A stretch of DNA of 18,390 bases from Hermodarchaeum sp048885185 (GTDB lineage: Archaea; Asgardarchaeota; Hermodarchaeia; Hermodarchaeales; Hermodarchaeaceae), in assembly GCA_048885185.1 (NCBI GenBank), contig JBHLQC010000018.1, positions 1 to 18,390 on the forward strand, written 5' to 3'. The stretch's first letter is position 1. Every line of letters begins with the position of its first letter. The position numbers and the translations under genes are program-made. Below the pieces are notes generated by a model. That model was given only the letters and a program-made list of their open reading frames with translations, was not told the origin of the DNA and did no database searches. Positions 7,520 through 14,536 of the stretch are shown here, one piece after another.

Positions 7520-8290
7520 TAAATCTGCAGCAGCTAAGCGATCCCGGAGAAGGCCTAGGATTTCTTTTCGTTTACCTTGGAAATCGTATCGTTGCAGGAA
7601 GTGTACTGAACCATTAGTAACATCAATTTGGCAAATGACGCCGTTGGGATCTTCGATAGTGTACCGGGTTCCGTCTTCTATCTTAGTTGTGCTTACGTAG
7701 CACATTGAGAAGTGGTCGAGGATTGAGGAGATGAGTACTCCGACTCGAATTACTCCCAAATCATCTATATCTCGTTTAGGTTTTGAAGCGACGGGCTCAG
7801 TTGTTGATTCCGATTGGAGAGTGACTGGTGTGGATTTGGGTTCCGGTTGGGGAGATGGAGGGGTTGGAGTCGGGGCAGGTGGGGGAGCTTTAGCCGACGC
7901 GGGAGCAGAAGAGGGAGTGCCACCAAACCTTCCGAGTACGCCATCTGAAATTACGAATTTTTGACTAAGGGTATGATGTAGTTGATCGTATTGAGTTTTG
8001 ACTTCGGGATCGTCGAGAATCTCGCCTTCAATAATTTCAATATTTGAGACATCACGACCTATGCGATAGGGTCCGATTTGGTATCCAGCACTTACAATTG
8101 AACGGGCTTTTCGTTGGGCTGCACGTCGTTCGACGAGGCTTGTTGAGGCACCCTGCCATAGCCATACGCGTTCTTTGAGTTCATCGATGGCTATCACAAT
8201 TCGGTCATCGGCTAACACTTCGGTTGAGAGGGGTAATGGTTCAATAATTCCTGAGGAGAATTCGAGGAGTAATACAAATTTATCTGCCAT
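7517..8290 (-). CDS. Gelsolin-like domain protein, paralogue 3
   Basis: 257 residues from ATG 8290, chosen because the N-terminus (MADKFVLLLEFSSG) then aligns with paralogues 1 and 2. An in-frame GTG at 8356 would overlap the M24 gene. The gelsolin-like part shows IVIAIDE, RVWLWQGAS (41-49), V-E-R-R-A-A-Q-R-K-A, then G-Y-Q-I-G, G-R-D-V and NIEIIEGE. Residues about 122-172 are a long Pro/Ala/Ser/Thr-rich linker with PAPTPTPPSPQPEP, surely flexible. Residues 174-257 are helix (VIRVGVLISSILDHF), four short strands and a final helix (KRKEILGLLRDRLAA). A single gelsolin domain on a flexible arm suggests an adaptor or a capping module rather than a multi-domain severing protein; that is inference. 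It lies 56 bp after the M24 peptidase stop, same strand. Confidence 0.72.
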   Translation of the reverse strand: MADKFVLLLEFSSGIIEPLPLSTEVLADDRIVIAIDELKERVWLWQGASTSLVERRAAQRKARSIVSAGYQIGPYRIGRDVSNIEIIEGEILDDPEVKTQYDQLHHTLSQKFVISDGVLGRFGGTPSSAPASAKAPPPAPTPTPPSPQPEPKSTPVTLQSESTTEPVASKPKRDIDDLGVIRVGVLISSILDHFSMCYVSTTKIEDGTRYTIEDPNGVICQIDVTNGSVHFLQRYDFQGKRKEILGLLRDRLAAADL

Positions 8291-8346
8291 TGTTGATGTT
8301 CCCGCCGGATTCAATTCATTAGAAGATATTTGCTCTTCTCTGTGTT

Positions 8347-9474
8347 TTACAGGCACAATAATTTTTCTTGTGGTGGTGTTGTGATGTCATGACCAGACTG
8401 AGTAACCATTACATTGATTTCACTTCGGACTCCAAATTTTCCTTTAAGGTATATTCCTGGTTCTACTGAAACAAGGGTATTGGGCAGTAGAAGCCGGGTT
8501 TCGGGCATCTCGTAGCTATCCAAATTTGCTCCTTTTCCATGAGACAAAGAGTCAATACTATGCCCAGTCCGGTGCAGGATTGCGTCTTTGTATCCTGCCA
8601 TAATCATTACTTCTCGAGCTTGTTCATCGGGAATTCTTGCTTCGATATGAGGTTTCACCGCAGAGGTAGCACGTTTCTGGGCCTCTTTAACGATATCCCA
8701 AACTGTCTGAATTTCTGAAGGAATCTTGGATCCTGTAAATGCCATCCAAGTAATATCAGCGAATATTTCCCATTTTGCCCAAAGATCAATCATAACCAGT
8801 TGATCCCTTCGTATCATTACATTGCCCGGCGTGTAATGGGGATTGGCAGCATTTGCTTGCACGGCAACCATCGGGGCGTCAACCGAGGTAAGCTTCTCCT
8901 CGGCTAATCGATTTCGGATAAATACAGCGACATCTTCTTCGGTTGCAGTTCCGACTCTATCAGCAAGAAATGAAAAGGCGTCTTCCATAATTTTGGTTAA
9001 AGTTAGAGCAGCTTGCTTGTGACTGGCTAGTTGTTCGGGTGAGAGAACAGAGTGTACAATCTGCATTAGATTTTCTCCCATCACCCATCGAACCTTGGGG
9101 GCAATTGCACATAGATGCATGAATCGACCAGCCGGTAAAACATCGGTTTGTGGGTTTTCACCTAAATTTACTGCAATGCGCTCAAAGGATTTGGTATGAT
9201 CGCGAATCGAAAGAAAGAAGTCAGCTTGGGTTCGCGCATCTAATGTGTTGATGATTGGATCAATATCTGTTAGTTCAGGAGAATCCACTGGTGATTTGAT
9301 GAGGATGATTGGATTATCCTTCGCGATGAGTAGAGCATATTGACGTGAGTGGGGTGCAAGATGACCAAGAAGTGCTTCTCCGGTTGGATCGATTCCCCGA
9401 AAATCATAGATTAGCCAGGCATCAATGTCTGAGGCTTGCATAAATTTTCGAATTGCTGTTAATTTGTCATTCAT
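8347..9474 (-). CDS. M24-family metallopeptidase (Xaa-Pro dipeptidase/aminopeptidase P-like)
   Basis: Has the creatinase-like N-terminal domain followed by the pita-bread peptidase domain that hydrolyses X-Pro bonds with two divalent metals. From ATG 9474 (375 residues) the five metal ligands are D230 (VMIDLWAK), D240 (FADIT), H305 (HRTGHSID), E338 (SVEPGIYL) and E352 (RSEINVMV); H213 in NPHYTPG fits the substrate-site histidine. The residues around the first Asp (D-L-W-A-K-W) depart from the usual D-x-G-A, so specificity may differ. Starts at ATG 9495 and TTG 9534 are also in frame; none has a ribosome site, and 9474 best matches the family's N-terminus. It lies directly upstream of gelsolin-like gene 3 and diverges from the coiled-coil gene. 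Cytoplasmic; general peptide turnover is the default role. Confidence 0.9.
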   Translation of the reverse strand: MNDKLTAIRKFMQASDIDAWLIYDFRGIDPTGEALLGHLAPHSRQYALLIAKDNPIILIKSPVDSPELTDIDPIINTLDARTQADFFLSIRDHTKSFERIAVNLGENPQTDVLPAGRFMHLCAIAPKVRWVMGENLMQIVHSVLSPEQLASHKQAALTLTKIMEDAFSFLADRVGTATEEDVAVFIRNRLAEEKLTSVDAPMVAVQANAANPHYTPGNVMIRRDQLVMIDLWAKWEIFADITWMAFTGSKIPSEIQTVWDIVKEAQKRATSAVKPHIEARIPDEQAREVMIMAGYKDAILHRTGHSIDSLSHGKGANLDSYEMPETRLLLPNTLVSVEPGIYLKGKFGVRSEINVMVTQSGHDITTPPQEKLLCL

Positions 9475-9574
9475 TCTAAGTAATGGAATTGTCATTGGAC
9501 TAACACTAATAGGCGTTTTTGTCTTCAAGCCCAAAAAGCTTTAGGCAGAGTAGTACGGGGCTACACGAACTTCG

Positions 9575-9583
9575 TTTAAAATA
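9575..9583 (+). promoter_or_regulatory. TATA box for the coiled-coil gene
   Basis: TTTAAAATA is centred 26 bp before the ATG at 9605, the spacing expected between an archaeal TATA box and the transcription start. The transcript would therefore begin at or very near the A of the ATG, so the mRNA is probably leaderless, consistent with the lack of a ribosome site there. Confidence 0.6.
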
Positions 9584-9604
9584 TTTGAATGAAATGTGGG
9601 CGCT

Positions 9605-10513
9605 ATGGCTGAAGAATCCGCTCCCGACAAAGATGAGTTTGGATCCATCCTTGAGCAGTTGCGGAAGGTTCAGGCAGCGATGCGTGTATGTGTACGTGCA
9701 ATTCAAGATTCACGCAATCAAGCTTGGGAATGGCGTGATCGCCGGGATGAATTACGAGCTGAGGCCCCTCAAATTCATGATGAGATATCAGTGCAGCGAG
9801 ATGCTCGTGATGAACTAAATGTTGAGGTTCAACGTCAAAAGGAGTTGCGAGATAAGGAAACAGATCGTGCACGTGAATTGCAGGATGAGTTGAACGAGTT
9901 ACGTGGGAAAAGAAGGGGTCCAGAAGAATATGTTTCATTGGAAGACATGCAACGTGAATTTCGTGAGCTTGAATGGAAGCAGCAAACGACGTCTTTAACC
10001 GTGGATGAAGAAAAGGCGGTTATTGAAGAGATGGAAAGACTATCGAAGGCCATCGCGTCTACGCCAAAGGATACACCTAAACCTGCTGATTTAACCGAAG
10101 AAATGGAAAAGCGTTGGCAGGAAATTCAGGAGGCGCGTAATAAGGCTCAAGAGCATCATGAAAAGATGGTTGGATTAGTTGAAGAAGCACAACTGAGACA
10201 CAAAAGTGTCATTCAACTGTCACAGAATCTTGACCCAGCACGAACGGAAGCGGGAGAAGCACATCAGATGTATGTTCAATGTCTGCAGGAAGCCGATGAA
10301 ATGCGTGAACGGCTTGATGAACTCCGTGAACAAGAACTGACTCTCAAAGCCCAATTAGACACTATTCGGAAAAGCCGAAAGGAAACTCGTCGAGAGCGGG
10401 AGAAAGCGGCGATGGAGAGATTAGCAGAGCAAGCGCGGACAAAACAGCAGTCAGGTCAAAAGCTCACTCTCCAAGAGATGCGGGCACTTATGGAGACGAA
10501 TGGATTAGAGTAA
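9605..10513 (+). CDS. Archaeal coiled-coil protein, COG1340 type
   Basis: 302 residues, almost wholly helical and highly charged, with heptad-like spacing from about residue 15 to 280 and no membrane segment. The repeated R-x-E-L-x-x-E pattern (RDARDELNVEVQRQKELRDK) and the segment FRELEWKQQTTSLTVDEEKA, after which an E-E-M-E-R-L helix follows, match the uncharacterised archaeal coiled-coil family COG1340. Its function is unknown; related proteins look like stalks or SMC-like scaffolds without an ATPase head. ATG 9605 is preferred to GTG 9596 because of the TATA spacing. It is transcribed alone, divergent from the M24 gene, and converges on the polyprenyl synthase with 13 bp between stops. 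Confidence 0.82.
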   Translation: MAEESAPDKDEFGSILEQLRKVQAAMRVCVRAIQDSRNQAWEWRDRRDELRAEAPQIHDEISVQRDARDELNVEVQRQKELRDKETDRARELQDELNELRGKRRGPEEYVSLEDMQREFRELEWKQQTTSLTVDEEKAVIEEMERLSKAIASTPKDTPKPADLTEEMEKRWQEIQEARNKAQEHHEKMVGLVEEAQLRHKSVIQLSQNLDPARTEAGEAHQMYVQCLQEADEMRERLDELREQELTLKAQLDTIRKSRKETRREREKAAMERLAEQARTKQQSGQKLTLQEMRALMETNGLE

Positions 10514-10526
10514 GATTCAAAATACA

Positions 10527-11552
10527 CTAGAATGAGCGTTGGTAGATGAAGTCAACCAACGAGGTCAAAAGTTTGGTTGATTTTTGATTGGGGAAATCTT
10601 CAAGTGCCTTTTTTGCTTCGTCCACCAGTTGTTTGGCTTGTTTTTGCACAATGCTACTGGCCTCAGTTTGTTTTAGGAGTTTGATTACTTTCATCACTTC
10701 AGATTCAGTTGGTTCTGAGGAACGAAGAACATTAAGGACAAAGGAGCGATCGGTGTCAGACAATAACGGAATTGCATGGAGAATAATTGCGTTGCCAAGT
10801 TTATGTTCATAGATGTCTTTACCTAGTTTTTTTCCGAGTTTAGTTTCTTCGGCGAAAAGGTCTAAGATATCATCTGCCAGTTGAAACGCGATTCCAGCCT
10901 TCCAACCAAAGTTCCTAGCAGCAGATTGTAATTCCGTTGAACCACCTGCACAAATAACTCCAACTTCGCAGGCTGCTCGAATGAGAGCTGCCGTCTTATA
11001 TCCAATCATGGACTCGTAATCTTCTAGGGTAACATCATGATAGCGATGTTTATCAGCATAATCTTGATCACCAGGAAGCTGTTCGAAGAGTACATCAAGC
11101 CTTTCTCCCTCAACTAATTCTCGAATTGTATCTGCAATTATACGAGCAATTGGGAGAGGATTGGGAGACTGGAGCACGCCTTCTTCAATAGCTTCACGAT
11201 AGTGTGTTGAGGCTAGAATTGCAAACGAAAGACCAAATTTTTTCCAAGTTGTTGGTAGGTTACGGCGAACATCGGCATCGTCGATGATATCATCTAAGAT
11301 GAGTGAGTAATTGTGAGTCAATTCGACGGCAGCAGCACTAGATAGGGCATCTTCGAGTGATCCGCCCGTTGCCTCGCAAAACAGAATGGATAAGGCGGGA
11401 CGAATGCGTTTTCCCCCCGCTTGGACTTGGTGGAACACAACCTCATGGAAGTCTTTTGCGGCTCCCACAGCAAGGAGGTCAAGCATTTTTTCATCGACTC
11501 GCGAGCCGATTGTCCCAAGAACCTGCAATATATCTGACACTAGTGTCACCAT
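10527..11552 (-). CDS. Polyprenyl diphosphate synthase (probable geranylgeranyl diphosphate synthase)
   Basis: Condenses isopentenyl diphosphate with allylic diphosphates to give the C20 (or similar) precursor of archaeal ether lipids. 341 residues, usual length. GKRIRP (47-52) and the two Asp-rich motifs DDIID (87-91) and DDILD (227-231) are present, with LGKDIYEHK after the second. Y82, five residues before the first motif, is the aromatic position that limits chain length in archaeal GGPP synthases, so C20 is likely, although product length cannot be fixed from sequence. Odd: the conserved L-A-G-D following the first motif is A-I-L-A-S-T here. Gene order downstream of agmatinase is probably not functional, since a separate TATA box lies at 11573-11580; the start looks leaderless. 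Confidence 0.9.
   Translation of the reverse strand: MVTLVSDILQVLGTIGSRVDEKMLDLLAVGAAKDFHEVVFHQVQAGGKRIRPALSILFCEATGGSLEDALSSAAAVELTHNYSLILDDIIDDADVRRNLPTTWKKFGLSFAILASTHYREAIEEGVLQSPNPLPIARIIADTIRELVEGERLDVLFEQLPGDQDYADKHRYHDVTLEDYESMIGYKTAALIRAACEVGVICAGGSTELQSAARNFGWKAGIAFQLADDILDLFAEETKLGKKLGKDIYEHKLGNAIILHAIPLLSDTDRSFVLNVLRSSEPTESEVMKVIKLLKQTEASSIVQKQAKQLVDEAKKALEDFPNQKSTKLLTSLVDFIYQRSF
11535..11548. promoter_or_regulatory. 14-bp palindrome in the first codons of the polyprenyl synthase gene
   Basis: TGACACTAGTGTCA is a perfect palindrome covering codons 2-6 of the gene starting at 11552, just downstream of the predicted leaderless start. A bound protein there would block transcription, so an operator is possible; codon choice alone could also create it. 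Confidence 0.3.
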
Positions 11553-11572
11553 CCAGTCATGGAGAAGCCCCT

Positions 11573-11580
11573 ATTATAAA
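11573..11580 (-). promoter_or_regulatory. TATA box for the polyprenyl synthase gene
   Basis: TTTATAAT on the minus strand is centred about 25 bp before the ATG at 11552, which predicts transcription starting at the start codon. No ribosome site precedes the ATG, so a leaderless mRNA separate from the agmatinase gene is likely. Confidence 0.6.
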
Positions 11581-11629
11581 GAGCTATTTACGTTTTCCTA
11601 CATTGAAATGAGAACTGGAACCAGCGATT

Positions 11630-12535
11630 TTAATCCGATGGAGAGGTTAAATTGTGTCGTTTGGCTTGAATGCAGAGGAAAGAAGTTATTATTTTTGCTG
11701 CACAAATCGCAGTAATTCCTTGGTCATATTGTGGAGTGACTTCGTTTACATCAAAAATTGTCGCACGAGGAGTAATTACCCGAAGAATTGATAGAAGTTC
11801 CGAAGTGGTGATTCCAGCGGCTTCTGGGTTGCCTACTCCAGGAGCGTAAGCGGGGTCAAGCACGTCCATGTCTACTGAGATGTATACTGGAGGACCGGGA
11901 GGGATGGCATCATTAATCCGACGTGCAATTGCCGTTGCGCCTTCTTTTTTGATATCTTCGCTTGTATAGAAGACGATGTTGTGCTTTTCAGCGTACTCAT
12001 ATTCGTCCTTTGCTACAGCTCGGACACCGATTTGGATGAGATGGTCTGGTCCGAGTTGCTCTACGATGCGGCGTTGGACACACGCATGAGAAAATTCGAG
12101 GTCATTGTAGCGGTCACGAAGATCCATGTGCGCATCGAACTGGACTAATACAATGTCACGTGGAAGGGCTCGGACAGCCGCTAATGTTAAGGTGTGTTCA
12201 CCACCCAGAAGTATTGGCACCTTATCTTGGTGATTTAATTGCGAAACAACGGATTCCACAGCCTTCAACATGCTTGAAACTGATTCAGCGTCGAAGTTAA
12301 TATCCCCAATGTCAGCAATGGGAAGTTTAGAAGCATCGATGTCTAGGTATTCTTGAAGACAATAGCTTTCGATATGCTGAGAGGCTGTCCGAATAGCAGC
12401 TGGACCCTTCTTTGACCCCTGACGATAGGTACTGGTTTTATCAAATGGCACACCAGTGACAACGAATGTAGCTGGTGTTGGGTCAATGGGAGCTCCAAAA
12501 AACGTATTGACTACCGACTTGACACCTGGAAACAT
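11630..12535 (-). CDS. speB: Agmatinase / ureohydrolase family enzyme
   Basis: Ureohydrolases split a guanidino group to urea with two Mn ions; in archaea the usual reaction is agmatine to putrescine for polyamine synthesis. 301 residues, normal length. Metal ligands are present: H114 (GGEHT), D134, H136 and D138 (QFDAHMD), D222 and D224 (SVDMDVLDPAYAPG), and the second-shell E265 (VNEV). SHACVQRR (149-156) is also typical. Odd: after APG the signature reads G-V-G-N-P-E-A-A-G instead of the usual G-T-G-T-P-E-x-G-G, close to the substrate pocket, so a related guanidino substrate is possible. ATG 12535 is likely; a GGATTAATCC palindrome lies at 12550-12559 just ahead of it. Gaps of about 80 bp separate it from both neighbours. 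Confidence 0.88.
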   Translation of the reverse strand: MFPGVKSVVNTFFGAPIDPTPATFVVTGVPFDKTSTYRQGSKKGPAAIRTASQHIESYCLQEYLDIDASKLPIADIGDINFDAESVSSMLKAVESVVSQLNHQDKVPILLGGEHTLTLAAVRALPRDIVLVQFDAHMDLRDRYNDLEFSHACVQRRIVEQLGPDHLIQIGVRAVAKDEYEYAEKHNIVFYTSEDIKKEGATAIARRINDAIPPGPPVYISVDMDVLDPAYAPGVGNPEAAGITTSELLSILRVITPRATIFDVNEVTPQYDQGITAICAAKIITSFLCIQAKRHNLTSPSD

Positions 12536-12615
12536 AGAATTTGCGGTCAGGATTAATCCCTCAAAAGAAATGACCGTTACGCTGCTATATTGATGTTGCT
12601 TTTCTAATGTTGAAA

Positions 12616-13839
12616 CTAAATTAGCTGATTGGGGAGTTTTAGGTCAAGATCTTTGATTCGTGTTTTTAGAGTTGAAGGAGTATGGAGTTCATAGTATAGA
12701 GCGTTAATGAACTCATCAAGGAGATGGGCTTCCTGAGCCGCTTTGAAGAATCCTCTCACAAGCCAAGCTCCAACAAAGTAAGTGAAGCCATAGGGTCCCC
12801 ATATGGGATCGATCATAAAAGGAAGTTGGGCTTTTGCGTACGCTTCTTCATAAGCACCAAATTCTTTGATGTATCCGAAAACTTCTGATTCGTTTTTTTG
12901 TTGCTGTTGAAGCATAACTAATGCGTTAACCCCAACTGCCCGGCGTAATTGAGTTATATACGAAGTGATGGTTTCGGCCTCTGTTAGAGGTCGGTCGGAA
13001 CTTAGGATGTTAGGGCCAGTTTCTGCTAGTCCTTCAGCGATGGTGCAATCAGGTGTATTGATGAGTGCTATTGTGGCTTCAAGATTTTGTGTGTCTTGCT
13101 GATAGCCAAGTTCACGTTGAACCAATTGTGTTTGATGTCCAGGATATGCCTCGTGGGTTACCCATTTCCAGATTCCGTATTTACTCCGAGGGAGTTGAGT
13201 GTTGATTTCTATTACCGCTTTAAAATCGCCTTGATAGTAGTTGTAAGCGCTCCAAGGGGCATCAGGTACGGCCTGAAATTCAACACTTTCAGTTTCAGGT
13301 AATTCGAAGAGAACACGTTGAGTTGACCGGCGTGCCTCCATTGCAACTTCTTGTGCGATGGGAATAATCTCCGATCCCGTTGTCATAGCGCGTTTTCGCC
13401 AACGGCTCGCCATTGACGTTAAATCTCCTTTTAGGACTTTTTTACGGAGCGCACGATTGGCTTGTTCAGATAGTTCTTCGATACGTTCACTGGACACTGT
13501 TACAACTTCAACGTCAAGTCCTGTTCGTACTCGTTCATCAAAAGTCACGTTCTCATCAAGGGCATATCGCACAAGTAGAACCATTGCATCCAATTGTTTA
13601 GTGAGAAAAGACCGTCGCGGTTCTTCATGTATTTCCCTTCGTATTTTAGTGCGAAAGGCGTGAAGAGATTTGAGAAATTTATCTGGATCAGGGATTTTAA
13701 ATTCACGTTTTAAATCAGGTGGTCCAAAATAACTGTCAATTACAACGAACTCTTTTCCTTTAGTTTCCTTGACAAATGCATTCACCATAAAACCTAGTTT
13801 AACGTACTCTTCACTCACAGTTCCGTGATTTGATAGCAT
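12616..13839 (-). CDS. DUF885-type putative metallopeptidase
   Basis: 407 residues, soluble, no signal peptide. The key motif is H229-E-A-Y-P-G-H235 followed by Q-T-Q, and a downstream IAEGLAE (E269 or E273) that would give the third metal ligand; this is the DUF885 signature, related in layout to gluzincin zinc peptidases. Most DUF885 proteins are 550-600 residues, so this is a short version, missing mainly N-terminal helical sequence. The first half is helical and charged, the second half has the motif plus a long Q-rich helix (VMLQQQQKN). The ATG lies 4 bp after the GTPase stop, and GGAG ten bases upstream lies within the end of that gene, so the two are translationally coupled. Peptidase activity is predicted, not shown for this group. 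Confidence 0.8.
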   Translation of the reverse strand: MLSNHGTVSEEYVKLGFMVNAFVKETKGKEFVVIDSYFGPPDLKREFKIPDPDKFLKSLHAFRTKIRREIHEEPRRSFLTKQLDAMVLLVRYALDENVTFDERVRTGLDVEVVTVSSERIEELSEQANRALRKKVLKGDLTSMASRWRKRAMTTGSEIIPIAQEVAMEARRSTQRVLFELPETESVEFQAVPDAPWSAYNYYQGDFKAVIEINTQLPRSKYGIWKWVTHEAYPGHQTQLVQRELGYQQDTQNLEATIALINTPDCTIAEGLAETGPNILSSDRPLTEAETITSYITQLRRAVGVNALVMLQQQQKNESEVFGYIKEFGAYEEAYAKAQLPFMIDPIWGPYGFTYFVGAWLVRGFFKAAQEAHLLDEFINALYYELHTPSTLKTRIKDLDLKLPNQLI

Positions 13840-13843
13840 TCAT

Positions 13844-14431
13844 TTACGTCTCCGGGAAGAGTTTGTCCATTAATCGAGCTGCAAGGTCTAAAAACGCGTC
13901 GTCTACATTCCTCCCATCAAAGGCGCTTGTTTCATAATAATTCCCTTTAATTCGGTCTGTCGCTTGTTTGGCAGCGTATTCAGACACTTCTCGTTCATGG
14001 TCTAAATCAACCTTATTTGCTAACACAAGTCGCTCATAGTCTGATCCTAATACTTCCTCTACTTCATCAATCCACCGTGATTCAATTGCCGCTGCTGATG
14101 AAGCACGAGTCACATCAAAAACATAGATGGCGGCATTGGCTCCTGTGTAATATCGTTGTCGCATGGTTCGAAATCGCTCCTGTCCTCCAGTGTCGAACAT
14201 CTGCAGCTTTAGTTTTCGTCCTTTTACATCCATGATTTTGGTTACAATATTTACACCAATACTTGGCTTGTAATCGTGATCGAATTTATTCTCTGCAAAC
14301 CGACGAATCAGGCTAGTTTTTCCTACGCCCCAATCACCACAAAACACGACTTTTACCACATATCGTGCTTCCTGAGATTCATTAGTTTCGGAGCTTTCAA
14401 CGTCATTAGGAAAAGGGGGTATGGTCCTCAC
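13844..14431 (-). CDS. Ras/Rab-like small GTPase
   Basis: 195 residues. G1 is GDWGVGKT (32-39), G3 is DTGGQ (80-84) followed by E-R-F-R-T-M, G4 is NKVD (139-142) and G5 is TSA (168-170), all intact, so GTP binding and the catalytic Gln (Q84) are present. In G2 the usual Thr is Ser: KPSIGVN (S57). The second position of G3 reads G-G, as in Arf and Rag proteins, rather than A-G. Residues 1-22 are an extra acidic, Ser/Glu-rich leader, and there is no C-terminal cysteine, so no prenylation. Such GTPases are typical of Asgard archaea. Start: GTG 14431, as a stop lies eight codons upstream and no other start fits; its ribosome site is poor. It is coupled to the DUF885 gene, suggesting joint action. 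Confidence 0.93.
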   Translation of the reverse strand: MRTIPPFPNDVESSETNESQEARYVVKVVFCGDWGVGKTSLIRRFAENKFDHDYKPSIGVNIVTKIMDVKGRKLKLQMFDTGGQERFRTMRQRYYTGANAAIYVFDVTRASSAAAIESRWIDEVEEVLGSDYERLVLANKVDLDHEREVSEYAAKQATDRIKGNYYETSAFDGRNVDDAFLDLAARLMDKLFPET

Positions 14432-14459
14432 CTCTTCTAACCATTCAGCACCAGCTTAG

Positions 14460-14472
14460 GTAAGAGTCTTAC
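14460..14472. promoter_or_regulatory. 13-bp palindrome upstream of the small GTPase gene
   Basis: GTAAGA-G-TCTTAC is a perfect inverted repeat 28 bp before the GTG at 14431. A TATA-like AATAAAAG on the minus strand near 14500-14507 would put the transcript start close to it. Possible operator for the GTPase-DUF885 pair. Confidence 0.35.
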
Positions 14473-14536
14473 GTTTAGCAAGGACAAACGGTTACTCCAC
14501 TTTTATTCACCACAGAAATGAAATTTGAGAATTGAA

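Noticed and set aside
7731..7964. Gly/Val-rich open frame on the plus strand
   Set aside because: It is the complement of the proline-rich linker of gelsolin-like paralogue 3 and reads as an artefact of that low-complexity sequence.
8291..8356. GTG 8356 as the start of gelsolin-like gene 3
   Set aside because: It adds 22 residues not matched in the two paralogues; ATG 8290 aligns all three N-termini. It is not excluded.
9603..9938. Open frame of 111 codons on the minus strand
   Set aside because: It lies wholly opposite the charged coiled-coil gene, whose regular codon pattern opens antisense frames, and has no promoter or ribosome site.
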